Both the position numbers and the translations under genes were made by a program. DNA of 47,340 nt, from NCBI RefSeq assembly GCF_028330765.1, contig NZ_JAQMTY010000101.1, forward strand, positions 1-47,340, given 5' to 3'. Under the pieces are notes generated by a model. The model searched no databases. It saw only the letters and a list, made by a program, of their open reading frames with translations, and had not been told where the DNA came from. This stretch comes from Spirulina subsalsa CS-330. GTDB taxonomy: Bacteria > Cyanobacteriota > Cyanobacteriia > Cyanobacteriales > Spirulinaceae. Below, in pieces: positions 26,759-35,333 of this stretch (position 1 is its first letter; each line of letters starts with the position of its first letter).

Positions 26759-27869
26759 TGAAGAAAATTGTCATCATAGTTGGTGTTCGACCCTAATTAA
26801 AGCGGAAACAGTTTCTGGTCTCTTGCGTTCCACCCCAGACATAACAGAAATATTAGTCCATACAGGACAACACTATGACTCCAATATGTCCGAGGTTTTC
26901 TTCGACGAATTAGAAATTCCCCAGCCAGATTACCATTTAGGTATAGGCTCTGGTACTCATGGCAGTCAAACGGGTAAAATGCTAGAAGCTATTGAAGCAG
27001 TTCTAATTCAGGAACAACCTGACTGGGTTGTAGTCTATGGTGATACAAACTCCACTCTAGCAGGTGCTTTGGCAGCGGCGAAACTACATATCCCAGTGGC
27101 TCATGTAGAAGCGGGACTGCGGTCTTTTAACCGCAAAATGCCAAAAGAAATTAATCGAGTTCTGACTGACCATAGTTCAGACCTATTGTTTGCTCCTACT
27201 GAGACAGCGGTAAAAAATCTTCTCCATGAAGGTATTCCCGAAAATAAGGTTCACTTAGTTGGGGATGTGATGTATGATGCGGCTCTATATTATGGAGCGA
27301 AAGCTGATACTCAGAGCCAAATTCTCTCTAAGTTGGGATTGTCTCCTAAAGGCTATATTTTGGCTACAATCCATAGATCCGAAAACACCGATGATGCTGC
27401 ACGCCTTCAGGCTATTTTTCAAGGACTGATGCAGGTTGACCAGAAAATACCAGTGGTGCTTCCTCTTCATCCTCGCACTCGCAAAGCACTAGAAAGGGAA
27501 AATTTATTCTCAGAAGTATCTGAATCCTTAGTGCTAATTGACCCAGTAGGATACTTGGATATGGTGATGTTAGAGAAAAACGCCTGTTTAATTGCTACTG
27601 ATTCTGGTGGTGTGCAGAAAGAAGCCTTTTTTTATCGGGTTCCTTGTGTTACTTTGCGTGAGGAGACGGAGTGGGTGGAACTGGTAGAGATGGGTTGGAA
27701 TTCTTTAGTTCCATCTAACGACAAAAATATAATTTTAAAATATATTCAAGATTTACTAAAGTCCCCATCCATAGAACAATGTAATATTCAAATTTACGGA
27801 AATGGTCATGCCGCTACGCTGGTTCTCCGTCGGTTAACTGAGAAAGATGCTAATCGAGAAAGATACTAA
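26758..27869 (+). pseudogene. wbpI: Second wbpI copy, broken near its start
   Basis: The ATG at 26758 opens with codons for MKKIVIIVGVRP and then hits TAA. Aligned with the copy at 24031, four bases are missing just after the RP codons, so the frame shifts away from QFIKAA. A long in-frame stretch from 26823 (TTG) to 27869 encodes the rest almost unchanged, including LGIGSGTHGSQTGK, HVEAGLRS and DSGGVQKEA, with its own C-terminal tail. The missing N-terminus holds substrate-contacting residues, so a product starting at 26823 is unlikely to be active. Many visible differences from copy 1 are silent, suggesting a recent break. Confidence 0.85.
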
Positions 27870-27879
27870 AGAAAAGTAA

Positions 27880-27949
27880 ATGACTACAGTTTGCGTAATT
27901 GGTTTAAGCTATGTAGGGTTGCCAACAGCAAGCTTGGGGACCATTTGCC
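27880..27949 (+). pseudogene. Head fragment of a nucleotide-sugar dehydrogenase gene
   Basis: ATG 27880 opens MTTVCVIGLSYVGLPTASL, the N-terminal NAD-binding motif (GxxYVGLP) of a WecC/WbpA-type UDP-sugar dehydrogenase different from the intact one at 17319. After about 19 codons the similarity stops and the sequence continues as the middle of a flippase gene. The frame closes at 27978. Confidence 0.7.
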
Positions 27950-28525
27950 ATGTCTATTCATCAGCACGCAGATTCTAAAAAAGTTTATGCCAATGTATTG
28001 TTAGCTTATTTATGGTTAACCTCTCTAGTCAGTACAGCTTTGGCTTTATTTGCACCAGAGGCCATTCAGCTATTTGCTACTCAACAATACTTGGGTGCTA
28101 GTAACGTGGTGGGACTACTAACCTTTAGTTATGTGATGATTGGCTTAACCTATATTGCATCTATTGGTCCAGCCATTGTCAAAACTTCAACACCCACTGG
28201 AGTTGCGATTACTTTTTCTGCTGGTTTAAATATTATTCTGAATTTTTTACTTATTCCCTCAATGGGGATGATGGGTGCTGCCATTGCTACATTAATTTCC
28301 CAATCCATAATCCCAATCTATCTTTTTTGGCGATCGCAGCAAATGTACCCAATTCCTTATCGTTTTCAACCAGCGATAGCTATACTAGGATTGTCTGCTC
28401 TATTAATTTGGGCTGGTACACACTGGAGTTTTGATAATTTATTGTTAGGAATAGGGTTTAAAATCGCTTTGCTGGTCTTATTTGTTCCAGCTATTTTTAT
28501 TTTTAGGATTGTCACCCTAAAATAG
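27950..28525 (+). pseudogene. C-terminal half of a Wzx-type flippase
   Basis: An open frame of 191 codons from an internal methionine. It begins MSIHQHADSKKVYANVL, which in flippases is the middle of the protein, and continues with about six membrane segments and a normal stop. Just upstream, codons for GPF complete the usual GPFAMSIHQ, so the join to the dehydrogenase head lies at about 27936-27941. At less than half the usual length of about 450-480 residues, it is almost surely non-functional. It holds the only GCGATCGC (28330) between about 20.4 and 35.6 kb. Confidence 0.8.
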
Positions 28526-28532
28526 ACAAAAG

Positions 28533-28597
28533 AAGTTTTGCAATTTTTAAAATGAATAGATTATAAACAGACAAATTTATTAAAAATTGCAAAACTT
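28533..28597. repeat. 18-bp perfect inverted repeat
   Basis: AAGTTTTGCAATTTTTAA (28533-28550) is exactly complementary to TTAAAAATTGCAAAACTT (28580-28597), with a 29-base AT-rich loop. It starts eight bases after the flippase fragment stop. It may be a terminator-like hairpin or the ends of a lost small element. Confidence 0.6.
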
Positions 28598-28729
28598 TTT
28601 CATAATTATTAAAGACAAAAATAAAAAATTATCCAATTAAATAAGTTAAAATACCAGCTACAACAACTATCAAAAACCATTGACAAACCAAAAATAATTT
28701 AACATTCTCAAACAAGTTTGTGCTGAATA

Positions 28730-29132
28730 AGGAATAGAACAAAATAGCTGGGGAGGGCGTCAACACTACTTACGCTGGGAAACACCAACGACTTTTCAAA
28801 ATTGGGACGATGCAGGGTTAGATTATGATACAACCTTATTATTTGCAGATGTCGCAGGATTTCGCTGTGGAGTTTGTTATGAATTTTCTACATTTAATGT
28901 TAAAAGTAGCCAACCATTGAAACTAAAAGAGCGTCCTCTCGTCGTGATGGAATGTACAATCATTGATGAACGTTACATGAATTTGGGTGTGGAACATGAC
29001 TCAGCTAGGCAACTAATGCAACAATACAAGCAGCGTTGTCATTTATTTAATGGAGATTTTACCCTGCTGTGGCATAATAGCAGATTCATCAATCCACAAG
29101 AAATCATCCTGTACAGGAAAATAATTTCCTAA
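28730..29132 (+). pseudogene. C-terminal remnant of a polysaccharide-deacetylase-like protein
   Basis: After an in-frame TAA, an open frame of about 133 codons reads NSWGGRQHYLRWETPTTFQ, then DAGLDYDTTLLFADVAGFRCG, PLKLKERPLVVMECT and LLWHNSRF, and ends normally at 29132. This matches the C-terminal part of deacetylase-like proteins found in O-antigen clusters (WbmS-like, DUF7033 neighbourhood); the N-terminal two thirds are absent. The family name is from memory and should be tested. No start codon with a ribosome site is present. Confidence 0.65.
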
Positions 29133-29138
29133 TTAATA

Positions 29139-29473
29139 ATGAAATGCGTCACCATAGTTGGTGCTAGACCCCAATTTATTAAAGCTGCAACCGTTTCTCG
29201 TGTCTTGCGTTCCACCCCAACCCCAGACATAAAAGAAATATTAGTTTATTTAGTTTATAACGTTTACAAATGAGTGCCTAAATCATTCTCACAGATTCAG
29301 GGGGGATTCAGAAAGAAGCTTATTTTCATCAAGTCCCCTGTATAACTCTACGAGAAGAGACTGAATGGATAGAAACAGTAGAAGCAGGTTGGAACCAAGT
29401 AGCCGGTGTCGATCAAGATAAAATTCTTAACGCCTTCACTACTACCAGCAGACCATCTAAACCACAACCTTAA
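29139..29473 (+). pseudogene. wbpI: Third wbpI copy, internally deleted
   Basis: The first 26 codons repeat the wbpI start (MKCVTIVGARPQFIKAATVS) almost base for base. Then comes a 6-base insertion (Thr-Pro doubled), and the frame ends at TGA 29273. From about 29286 the sequence resumes as the epimerase C-terminus: [20 protein letters not shown] and on to a normal TAA at 29473. About 230 central codons are gone. The C-terminal part differs more from copies 1 and 2 than the head does, so this copy may be a chimera of two epimerase genes. Confidence 0.85.
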
Positions 29474-29475
29474 TC

Positions 29476-30576
29476 ATGTCAAAATCAGATCATTTAAAAA
29501 TACTTCATGCAGCAGTCTCAATGAATCCTAGCATAGGTGTTGTCCATCAAATGGAGTGGGAGTTAGCCGCTGCAAGACAGTTAGATTTACAGTGGGATGT
29601 CACTCTCCACACACCTAAAAAAATTGAGAGTTCAGTTGTTTACCATTGGGGCAATTTACCAGCACAAAAAATAATCCGCTATTACCAGCTTAGAAAGAAA
29701 TTCTATGAGTGGCTGGTTGAACATGAAAAAAAATATGACTTTATTCTTTTAAGACACTCAGTGCATGACCTGTTTGAGTGGCAACTAGCTAAAAAAATTT
29801 CTAGAAAACTTATTACAGTACATCACACACTAGAAACAAATGAATTGAAAATAGATGGTATTACGGGAAAATTTCGCTCATTGTTAGAGCAACAGATAGG
29901 AAGTGCTACGCTTAATCAATGTCAAGGAATAATAGCTGTTACAAACGAAATACTAGATCATCAATTGCACCGCAGAAAAAGCAGTACAGAACCATGGAGT
30001 TTTGTGTATCCAAATGGCATTTATCTAGATGAAGATTTAGTTTGTGAAGACCACCGAAATTTGCTGCCTGAACTTATATTTACAGCCCACAATTTTTCGC
30101 ATTGGCATGGTTTAGACCTCTTGCTTGAATCGGTCAAAGAGAGTAATGCTGAATGTCGAATTCATATTGTTGGTAACGTAAGCCCAAAAGATTTAGAAGG
30201 TTGTTTGAATGATTCACGTTTTGTTGTTCATGGCAAGTTAAGCAAAAGTGATATTTATAAAATCATGGGACATATGTGGTGTGGTATTTCATCTCTTGCA
30301 CTTGAAAGGAAAGGAATGAGTGCAGCATGCCCTCTTAAAACACGAGAATATTTATCTCTTGGATTGCCAACTTATGGAAACTATACTGATCCTGCTTTAC
30401 CTCCTGACTTCCCTTATTTTCGTCATGGATCTCCCTCTTTTTCTGAAATTTTAGAATTTGCTCAAAAAATGAGAAGCATCAGCAAAAATAAGATTCAAGA
30501 GGCTAGTAAACCATTTATTAGCAAAGCAATCTTATTAAATAAACTCTATCATTCCTTGTCAAAAAACCTTACCTAA
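29476..30576 (+). CDS. Glycosyltransferase, family 4-like
   Basis: A 366-residue GT-B-type enzyme. It opens LKILHAAVSMNPSIGVVHQMEWE, the acceptor-side loop common in such enzymes; LITVHHTLETNE and a later CPLKTREYLSLGLPTYGN correspond to the donor-binding region (R-E-x-L-S-L-G-L-P in place of the usual E-x7-E). It starts two bases after the wbpI relic. It is likely to add one sugar of the repeat unit; specificity cannot be read. Confidence 0.75.
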   Translation: MSKSDHLKILHAAVSMNPSIGVVHQMEWELAAARQLDLQWDVTLHTPKKIESSVVYHWGNLPAQKIIRYYQLRKKFYEWLVEHEKKYDFILLRHSVHDLFEWQLAKKISRKLITVHHTLETNELKIDGITGKFRSLLEQQIGSATLNQCQGIIAVTNEILDHQLHRRKSSTEPWSFVYPNGIYLDEDLVCEDHRNLLPELIFTAHNFSHWHGLDLLLESVKESNAECRIHIVGNVSPKDLEGCLNDSRFVVHGKLSKSDIYKIMGHMWCGISSLALERKGMSAACPLKTREYLSLGLPTYGNYTDPALPPDFPYFRHGSPSFSEILEFAQKMRSISKNKIQEASKPFISKAILLNKLYHSLSKNLT

Positions 30577-30602
30577 AGAAATGATTGGACTATTAAATTA
30601 AT

Positions 30603-31853
30603 ATGATTGGACTATTAATACTAATTGTTTTTGTTATTGTTTTTTCGGCAAAACTACCTCACTCGTTACGATTTACATTTTATCTTACAATGTTATTAAG
30701 GCTAGGATTAGTCTTAGTCAACGTATTATTAGATGGCAAATTGCCTGGTTCACATGCAGATGCAATAACATTCTTTAATGATGCAGTAGAAAACTCTAAT
30801 GACATATCCAAATTGGATTGGAGTTTTTCATATCTTTTTACAGGATCACAGTTTATTGTAAATATTCACGCAATAATACAATGGGCTTTGAAGCTAGGGG
30901 ATTCAGATTTTCTTCTCAGTCATACTTTCTCATTACTGGGCAGTGCTGTTTGCCTGTTCCTTATATCCAAAATTTGGCTTTTAATATTTCCCACAAAACT
31001 CAAAAAGCTAAGGTTTTTATTGGTTATATACACAATAACCCCTTCAGTTATTACTAATCAATCTTATATATTGAGAGAGGTTTGGCAAAGTCTTTGCATA
31101 TTAGGTGTAGCTTATCTAGGTCTTTCAATTAGAAAAAAAGGTTATTCTTTATCAAAGCTAGCACTAGTGTTACTTTTATTATTATTTGGTGCAATGCTTC
31201 ATAGCACAATGATCATTATGATGATAGTCTCTGTTATCTTGTCTATATATTTGGGAAGCACAAGGGTAGATAGAAAATCTTTCGATTTTACAGGAGGAGT
31301 TCCCCGTATAACCAAGCGGCTTTTAATAACTATTGTTTTTGTTTTTTGTATTGCTATTGCATTGACTCCTGTGCTTTCATTTAGTCCCAGAATTCAACAA
31401 CTTCAAACTGGTGAAATCTTTCGAGAAGCTAATATTTATGCAGCTAGGGGATTGCAAGGAGCGAGGGCAGAATATGGTGCATTCTTTCAAATCACAAATC
31501 CTTTGACAATTTTACCTACATTCTTGTCATACCAACTAATGCCAACACCAAACAGAGTAACGCATGTATTCGATATCGTTATATCTATAGAAAACTATTT
31601 TCGTCTTTTTTTGGTGATTATATATATATCCAATCGCTCTAAACTATCGTATTTTAATCGAACTAATGGAGATATTTTTTTGATGATGTGGTTTATGATA
31701 GAACTGATTTGGTCAATTGGAACACTCAATTGGGGGACAGCCGCACGCCATCATGTTCCTGCCTATGGATTACTACTACTTAATGGTTTTATGGCATTAG
31801 CAACTCTTGAAAACACAAAAAAATTAATTCCCTTAGAAAAACAAAACAATTGA
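30603..31853 (+). CDS. wzy: O-antigen/polysaccharide polymerase-like membrane protein (Wzy)
   Basis: A 416-residue protein with about ten to eleven hydrophobic segments, a large extracytoplasmic loop containing REVWQ and ARGLQGARAEYGAF, and near the end NWGTAARHHVPAYGLLLL. That ending resembles the motif by which cyanobacterial and other Wzy-like proteins are recognised. Wzy proteins are very diverse, so the call rests on topology, that motif and locus position. It would join repeat units on the outer side of the inner membrane. Strongly AT-rich. Confidence 0.7.
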   Translation: MIGLLILIVFVIVFSAKLPHSLRFTFYLTMLLRLGLVLVNVLLDGKLPGSHADAITFFNDAVENSNDISKLDWSFSYLFTGSQFIVNIHAIIQWALKLGDSDFLLSHTFSLLGSAVCLFLISKIWLLIFPTKLKKLRFLLVIYTITPSVITNQSYILREVWQSLCILGVAYLGLSIRKKGYSLSKLALVLLLLLFGAMLHSTMIIMMIVSVILSIYLGSTRVDRKSFDFTGGVPRITKRLLITIVFVFCIAIALTPVLSFSPRIQQLQTGEIFREANIYAARGLQGARAEYGAFFQITNPLTILPTFLSYQLMPTPNRVTHVFDIVISIENYFRLFLVIIYISNRSKLSYFNRTNGDIFLMMWFMIELIWSIGTLNWGTAARHHVPAYGLLLLNGFMALATLENTKKLIPLEKQNN

Positions 31854-31875
31854 TCTGAAATAAATTGAAAATAAG

Positions 31876-32829
31876 ATGATTATTGCTGTTACTGGAGGAA
31901 CAGGATATATCGGGAAAAACCTCATAACTCGCTTATTAAAAAATGATCATCATATTCGTTTACTTACTCGGCATAACCGTAGTTACGAATATTTTGCCAA
32001 ATCAGAATATTCTAAATATTTAACATATTACCAAGGTGATTTGAGTGATATCAACTCTCTTGAATCGTTTACAAAAAGCGTAGATATTCTATTTCATTGT
32101 GCTGCTGAAATCAAAGATCAGAAAAAAATGCATCGGGTTAATGTTGAAGGAACAGCCAACTTGATTGAAGCAGCAAAAGGCAATGTTGGAAGGTGGATTC
32201 AACTTTCAAGTGTAGGAGTTTATGGAAGACACCAATTTGGTAGTATTAGTGAAAAATCAAATTTGAACCCAGTTAATGACTATGAAAAAAGTAAAGCTCA
32301 GTCTGATTTGATAGTTCAAGATGCTGCTTCAAAAGGATATTTTGAATCTACATTGCTTCGTCCGTCAATCGTATTTAGTTGGGATATGCCAAGTGCATTT
32401 TTGTTTCAATTAGTATCTATGGTCAAAAAAGGATATTTTTTTTATATCGGTCAACCTGGTGCCTCAGCTAATTATATTCATGTTGAAGATGTAGTAAATG
32501 CACTTTTGTTAGTTTCAACTCATGAACTATCCAGAAATCAAGTATATAACTTATCAAATTACTGCACATTAGAAGAGTTTATCGATTCTATAGCATTAGC
32601 ATTAGGTGTTCCTTCACCAAAAGGTAGATTGTCAGAACCTTTAGTACGTTTTGTTACTCAAGTTCTACAATATGTTCCCTATAATCCTTTGAAACCTTCT
32701 AGAATAAATGCTTTGACTACCCGTAGTTTATATCCAATTCTTAAAATAGAGCGGGAATTAGGTTATCAACATAACAGTCTTTTATCTGAATCTATTTATA
32801 AAACAGTCCAGGTATGGAAAAAAAACTGA
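31876..32829 (+). CDS. NAD-dependent epimerase/reductase (extended SDR, Gne/WbpV-like)
   Basis: A 317-residue extended SDR with GGTGYIG at 7-13 and the catalytic Tyr136-x3-Lys140. Sequence features (LSSVGVYG, LRPSIVFSW, YIHVEDVVNALL) fit sugar-nucleotide C4 epimerases or 4-keto reductases such as WbpV. Next to a PglA-like transferase it could supply UDP-GalNAc; alternatively it could reduce the PglF product to UDP-QuiNAc or UDP-FucNAc. It overlaps the next gene by 16 bases. Confidence 0.82.
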   Translation: MIIAVTGGTGYIGKNLITRLLKNDHHIRLLTRHNRSYEYFAKSEYSKYLTYYQGDLSDINSLESFTKSVDILFHCAAEIKDQKKMHRVNVEGTANLIEAAKGNVGRWIQLSSVGVYGRHQFGSISEKSNLNPVNDYEKSKAQSDLIVQDAASKGYFESTLLRPSIVFSWDMPSAFLFQLVSMVKKGYFFYIGQPGASANYIHVEDVVNALLLVSTHELSRNQVYNLSNYCTLEEFIDSIALALGVPSPKGRLSEPLVRFVTQVLQYVPYNPLKPSRINALTTRSLYPILKIERELGYQHNSLLSESIYKTVQVWKKN

Positions 32830-33971
32830 AAAGAATTTGTATTGTAACTTCTAGCGAATTAACATTAAAGGTTTTTCTTGCTGCTCAAGTCAGAAAAATA
32901 CAGCAAAGTTATGAAGTAACTATTGTGGTAAATACTGACAATAGCAAACTCCTAGAAGAGCTTGGAATTCGTGCAGAACTAAAGCCAGTTTCTATTCAAC
33001 GCCAAATTAGTTTTATTTCTGATCTAAAAGCATTATGTATTCTAATACAATTTTTTCAAACTCAAAAGTTTGATCTAGTTCACTCAATATCTCCAAAAGC
33101 TGGATTGCTCACCATGCTAGCCGGTTTTCTTACACGAGTTCCTAGCCGTATACATACATTTACTGGCCAAGTTTGGGTTACAAAGAAAGGGGTTAGTCGC
33201 TGGATGCTCAAATTCTTTGATAAAGTAATTTCGTTTTGCGCAACTCATTTGTTAGCAGATAGTCTCTCTCAGAGAGAGTTTTTGCTCAAAAATAATATCG
33301 TAAGTTTTCATAAATCTTATGTATTGGGGAAGGGTTCGATCTGCGGAGTTGACATCAATAAATTCTCTCCGAACTCTTCAGTCCGCAACTCATTAAGGCA
33401 AAATTTCAATATTGACAACAATGCCATTGTGTTTTTATTTATTGGTCGTATCAATCACGACAAAGGCATTCTGGATCTGCACAAGGCTTTTGTTAGAAAC
33501 TTAATTAATGATGAAAAAGATATACATTTACTTTTAGTAGGGCCAGATGAAGAAAATTTAATGCCCCAAATTTTTCATGAATCTGAATCAATTATAAGTG
33601 CTTCTAGTAAATTGCACTACGTTGGTTACACCGATACACCGGAACAATACATGGCAACAGCAGATATTCTGTGTTTACCCAGTTATAGAGAAGGCTTCGG
33701 AAATGTTATTATTGAAGCCGCTAGTGTTGGATTGCCTGCCTTGGCATCAAGGATATATGGAATCACCGATGCAGTGGTAGATGGAGAAACAGGACTATTG
33801 CATGAAGCGGGGAATATTCAAGATATTACTGATAAAATGTCTTTTCTTCTCAATAATTTTGAATTACGTCAATCTTTAGCTAAACAAGCATGTCTTCGTG
33901 CTAGACAGGACTTTGATCAAACAAAAATCATTCAAGCTTTGATAAGCTTTTATGAAGCAGTTCTCAGTTAA
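32814..33971 (+). CDS. Glycosyltransferase family 4 (PglA/WbuB-like)
   Basis: A 385-residue GT-B enzyme. FIGRINHDKGILDL marks the start of the donor domain, and CLPSYREGFGNVIIEAASVG contains the family 4 E-x7-E motif. The acceptor domain includes PKAGLLTMLAGFL and FTGQVWVTKKG, found in transferases that add the second sugar next to undecaprenyl-diphospho-sugars. Its place directly before the PglC homologue supports a PglA-like role, extending undecaprenyl-PP-diacetylbacillosamine; that is inference. Its start overlaps the epimerase gene. Confidence 0.86.
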   Translation: MEKKLKRICIVTSSELTLKVFLAAQVRKIQQSYEVTIVVNTDNSKLLEELGIRAELKPVSIQRQISFISDLKALCILIQFFQTQKFDLVHSISPKAGLLTMLAGFLTRVPSRIHTFTGQVWVTKKGVSRWMLKFFDKVISFCATHLLADSLSQREFLLKNNIVSFHKSYVLGKGSICGVDINKFSPNSSVRNSLRQNFNIDNNAIVFLFIGRINHDKGILDLHKAFVRNLINDEKDIHLLLVGPDEENLMPQIFHESESIISASSKLHYVGYTDTPEQYMATADILCLPSYREGFGNVIIEAASVGLPALASRIYGITDAVVDGETGLLHEAGNIQDITDKMSFLLNNFELRQSLAKQACLRARQDFDQTKIIQALISFYEAVLS

Positions 33972-34062
33972 AATTTAATAGTTGAAAATATTCTTATCTT
34001 AATAATTGAAAATAATTCAAACCTATTTTCAGTTATCCATCAAAAGACTTCTGAACTAAATT

Positions 34063-34689
34063 ATGCTTAATTCTGTAAATTTATTTATCAAGAGAACTTG
34101 TGATAAAATAGCCGCATCTTTAGCTGTTGTTATATTCAGTCCAATTCTTTTAATTTTAGCCTTATTAGTAAGGTTAAAATTAGGAAAACCCATTTTATTT
34201 TGTCAAAAACGTCCTGGTCTTAATGGTAAATTATTTAATATCCTGAAGTTTCGCACCATGACCAATGACCGTGACGAGAAAGGAAAACTCCTACCTGATG
34301 CCGAACGTCTTCCCCCCTTTGGACAATGGCTACGTAGCACATCCCTAGATGAACTCCCTGAATTAATCAACATCATGAAAGGAGACATGAGCTTTGTTGG
34401 CCCACGTCCCCTACTAGTCTCCTACCTAGACCGTTACACCCCAGAACAAGCCCGCCGTCATCAAGTCAAACCCGGAATTACCGGCTGGGCCCAAGTCAAC
34501 GGTAGAAACGCCATTAGTTGGGAAGAAAAATTCAAACTAGATGTTTGGTATGTTGATCATTGGAGCCTCTGGCTTGATCTAAAAATTCTCCTCCTCACAA
34601 TTATAAAAGTAATTAAACGGGAAGGAATCTCAGCAGCAAACCATGTCACCATGAGTGAATTCCAAGGCAATAAATCCTCCAATCGATAA
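34063..34689 (+). CDS. pglC: Undecaprenyl-phosphate sugar-1-phosphate transferase (PglC-like)
   Basis: A 208-residue monotopic phosphoglycosyl transferase that would start the repeat unit on undecaprenyl phosphate. One hydrophobic re-entrant segment lies at about 17-37; FCQKRPGLNGKLFNILKFRT, the catalytic Asp96-Glu97 in SLDELPEL, SFVGPRPLL and KPGITGWAQVNGRN follow. Length and each motif correspond to Campylobacter PglC (D93-E94), which uses UDP-diacetylbacillosamine, and the PglD and PglE genes directly follow. It marks the right-hand border of the AT-rich island. Confidence 0.9.
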   Translation: MLNSVNLFIKRTCDKIAASLAVVIFSPILLILALLVRLKLGKPILFCQKRPGLNGKLFNILKFRTMTNDRDEKGKLLPDAERLPPFGQWLRSTSLDELPELINIMKGDMSFVGPRPLLVSYLDRYTPEQARRHQVKPGITGWAQVNGRNAISWEEKFKLDVWYVDHWSLWLDLKILLLTIIKVIKREGISAANHVTMSEFQGNKSSNR

Positions 34690-34700
34690 AGATTATATCC

Positions 34701-35333
34701 GTGAAAACATACCTCTACGGTTGTGGTGGACACGCTAAAGTTGTTCTTGATATTCTAAAAAAACAACAACAGTCAGTCACAGCATTTGTGGATGACAATC
34801 CTGCCATTCAAACAAAGCAAATTCATGGCATCCCTGTTCACTTAGCATCAGAGTTCCTCAGCACGATAGCGGAGCAAAGTCAATGGATTATCTGCATTGG
34901 CAATAACCAAACTCGTCAACGTATTGCTGAAAAACTTAATCACCAAGGACACTTATTCACCACAGCGATCCATCCTTCAGCCCAAATTGCCCTAGGAGTC
35001 AAGATTGCTCCCGGTACTGTCGTCATGGCCAATGCAGTTATTAACACTGATACCCAAATCGGTCATCACGTCATCATCAACACAGGAGTAACGGTTGATC
35101 ATGATTGTCAGATCGATGACTACTGCCACATTGCCCCAGGTTCGGCTCTCTGTGGTCAAGTTCATGTTAAAAAAAGTGTGTTTTTAGGTGCAGGTAGTAC
35201 AGTTTGTCCTTCCCTTGAAATTGGAGAATATACCACCTGTGGTGCAGGCTCAGTGGTCATTCAGTGTTTGCCTTCCCATGTTTTAGCCTATGGCTGTCCA
35301 GCTAAAATTAGGCAAACCAATTTCTCAACATGA
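34701..35333 (+). CDS. pglD: UDP-4-amino-sugar N-acetyltransferase (PglD/NeuD family)
   Basis: A 210-residue acetyltransferase: an N-terminal Rossmann-like sugar-nucleotide domain (YGCGGHAKVVLDIL) and a C-terminal left-handed beta helix. The catalytic histidine is His134 in VDHDCQI. It would acetylate the 4-amino group of UDP-N-acetylbacillosamine. The start is a GTG eleven bases after the pglC stop, and its own stop overlaps the next start (ATGA), showing tight coupling. Confidence 0.88.
   Translation: MKTYLYGCGGHAKVVLDILKKQQQSVTAFVDDNPAIQTKQIHGIPVHLASEFLSTIAEQSQWIICIGNNQTRQRIAEKLNHQGHLFTTAIHPSAQIALGVKIAPGTVVMANAVINTDTQIGHHVIINTGVTVDHDCQIDDYCHIAPGSALCGQVHVKKSVFLGAGSTVCPSLEIGEYTTCGAGSVVIQCLPSHVLAYGCPAKIRQTNFST

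Noticed and set aside
26823-27869. Second wbpI copy as a functional shorter gene
   Set aside because: It would lack the N-terminal GxRPQ substrate region present in all active relatives, and it starts at a TTG without a ribosome site.
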